In this document: positions 63,147-64,000 of the stretch, piece by piece
How the letters are laid out: each line of letters begins with the position of its first letter
Numbering within the stretch: the stretch's first letter is position 1
Made by a program: the position numbers and the translations under genes
Origin: Brevibacterium album DSM 18261
Lineage (GTDB): Bacteria; Actinomycetota; Actinomycetes; Actinomycetales; Brevibacteriaceae
Reading direction: 5' to 3'
Assembly: GCF_000426445.1 (NCBI RefSeq)
Contig: NZ_AUFJ01000010.1
Location: 372,001-436,000, forward strand
DNA length: 64,000 nucleotides
Notes under the pieces: generated by a model
Told to the model about the DNA's origin: nothing
What the model saw: only the letters and a program-made list of their open reading frames with translations
Databases searched by the model: none

Positions 63147-63239
63147 ATGAGGCGGTGACCAGTTCAGCGGGGCCTCCCGCCGCACCGGAGGCACACCCTG
63201 AACCGGATGCATGTCCGCAGACGAATGACGGGAGACACG

Positions 63240-64000
63240 GTGACACCGCCAGAGGAGTTCCGCACAGCGATGCGCGGGTACGAGAAGAACGAGGTCGACA
63301 CGCGGTTCGGCCAGCTGAAGACGGAGATCGACTCGCTCCGCAAGGCGCTCAAGGACGCGCGCAGCCAGGTCGTCGCCGCAGACCGGGCGAAGCTCCAGGT
63401 CGCCGGTGAGCTCTCGGAGGCCAGACAGCAGCTGAAGAAGGCCTCGAGCGAGGCGACCGAGACCGAGGGCGCACCCGGCACGCGCATCGACCATCTGCTC
63501 AAGATCGCGGAGTCGCAGGCCCGCGAGACCCTGGCCCAGGCCACCGCGGATGCCGAGACCATCCGCAACAAGGCCCGTGCCGATGCCGCCGGTCAGCGTG
63601 CGCGCATGCACACCGAGGCCGATGACACCCTCAGCTCCGCCCGCTCCGAGGCCGAGGCCATCACCTCCTCCGCGGAGCTGCGCGCCTCGGAGACCGTGAC
63701 CGCCGCGGAGAAGAAGGCGGAGGAGATCGTCGAGACCGCCCGGCGGGAGGCCGAGCGCCTCCGCGAGACCGCCGCGGCCGAGGTCAAGGACGAGCGCGAG
63801 GCCTTCGACCGCGAGCTCGCGAGCAGACGGGCCGAGGCCGAGGAGGAGGTCGCCCGCCTCCGCAGTGAGGCCAAGCAGGAGACCGATGCCCTCAGGGCCG
63901 CCGCAAAGGAGCAGACCGACGCTCTGCGGGCAGCCGCCGAGCAGGACACCGACGCTCTGCGCGAAACGGTCCAGCGGGAGGTCGCGGAGCTCCGCGAGAC
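63240..64000 (+). CDS. DivIVA-like coiled-coil protein (partial, runs off the window)
   Basis: The first 253 residues of a coiled-coil protein. The N-terminus (PPEEFRTAMRGYEKNEVDTRF) resembles the DivIVA lipid-binding domain, which begins with a similar F-R-x-x-x-R-G-Y-x-x-x-E-V-D pattern. From residue 30 onward it is a continuous coiled coil rich in Ala, Glu and Arg, with repeats such as ETDALRAAAKEQ. Proteins of this kind organise poles or the cell wall in actinobacteria. The GTG at 63240 has GGGAG upstream; in-frame ATGs at 63225 and 63207 are alternatives. The 3' end is missing. Confidence 0.8.
   Translation, partial: MTPPEEFRTAMRGYEKNEVDTRFGQLKTEIDSLRKALKDARSQVVAADRAKLQVAGELSEARQQLKKASSEATETEGAPGTRIDHLLKIAESQARETLAQATADAETIRNKARADAAGQRARMHTEADDTLSSARSEAEAITSSAELRASETVTAAEKKAEEIVETARREAERLRETAAAEVKDEREAFDRELASRRAEAEEEVARLRSEAKQETDALRAAAKEQTDALRAAAEQDTDALRETVQREVAELRE

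Noticed and set aside
63155..63239. GTG at 63155 just after the TAGAGT box as a leaderless start for the DivIVA-like gene
   Set aside because: It is out of frame with the coiled-coil protein.

Overview
The window is a high-GC, densely packed chromosomal segment from an actinobacterium, most likely of the order Micrococcales. Four things point there: the gene set (two tandem clpP genes next to clpX and tig, a mycothiol-type DsbA-fold oxidoreductase, an archaeal-type ValS, an ileS controlled by a translational T-box), the codon usage, the frequent GTG starts, and many start codons that sit 6-8 nt after a TANNNT -10 box (leaderless transcripts). I cannot name genus or species from the sequence alone. 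No prophage, insertion sequence, CRISPR array, rRNA or replication origin was seen.

Layout. 1-6.5 kb (mostly minus): rpmA, rplU, a small chorismate mutase, an AGCS-family Na+/amino-acid symporter and a large RNase E/G. 6.9-13.7 kb: a VKOR-family membrane protein, then the minus-strand genes ileS > folC > DUF4233 protein > ndk; ileS carries a T-box leader. 13.8-18.5 kb: metabolic and transport genes (MDR reductase, ChaA-like antiporter, SDR, FAD-dependent carotenoid-desaturase-like oxidoreductase). 18.6-21.1 kb: a minus-strand trio of acyltransferase-3 protein, small exported protein and HTTM membrane protein, divergent from valS. 24.0-29.1 kb: AIM24 protein and the proteostasis block tig, clpP1-clpP2, clpX, with a ClgR operator upstream of clpP1. 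29.4-35.9 kb: CapA-like metallophosphatase, an ABC transporter with a two-component system, and an OmpA-type lipoprotein. 36.0-36.3 kb: tRNA-Gly(UCC) and tRNA-Pro(UGG). 36.6-40.3 kb: a YCII protein with an ECF sigma factor, an uncharacterised protein with primase-like motifs, and a CPBP-like membrane protein. 40.4-42.7 kb: alkylation repair (Ada/AlkA fusion plus O6-alkylguanine methyltransferase). 42.7-50.9 kb: rpiB, nitroreductase-like DsbA protein, pepN, MscS channel, truncated globin, thioesterases. 51.0-57.6 kb: ettA, lipoprotein, a second-type ssb and two overlapping dynamin-like GTPases. 57.9-59.8 kb: a thioesterase-like protein and a FetB-type permease. 59.8-61.3 kb: a gene-poor, lower-GC stretch ending at tRNA-Arg(UCU). 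61.4-64.0 kb: thiolase with a UPF0045 protein, and the start of a DivIVA-like coiled-coil protein that runs off the window.

What stands out: the ultrashort-stem-I T-box on ileS; a complete ClgR box centred about 61 nt before the inferred clpP1 start site; a histidine kinase with an extra membrane helix and a BLIP/SmpA-like exported domain at its C-terminus; an RNase E/G that has lost its Zn-link cysteines; a run of leaderless promoters; and several strong hairpin terminators, most of them without a U-tract.
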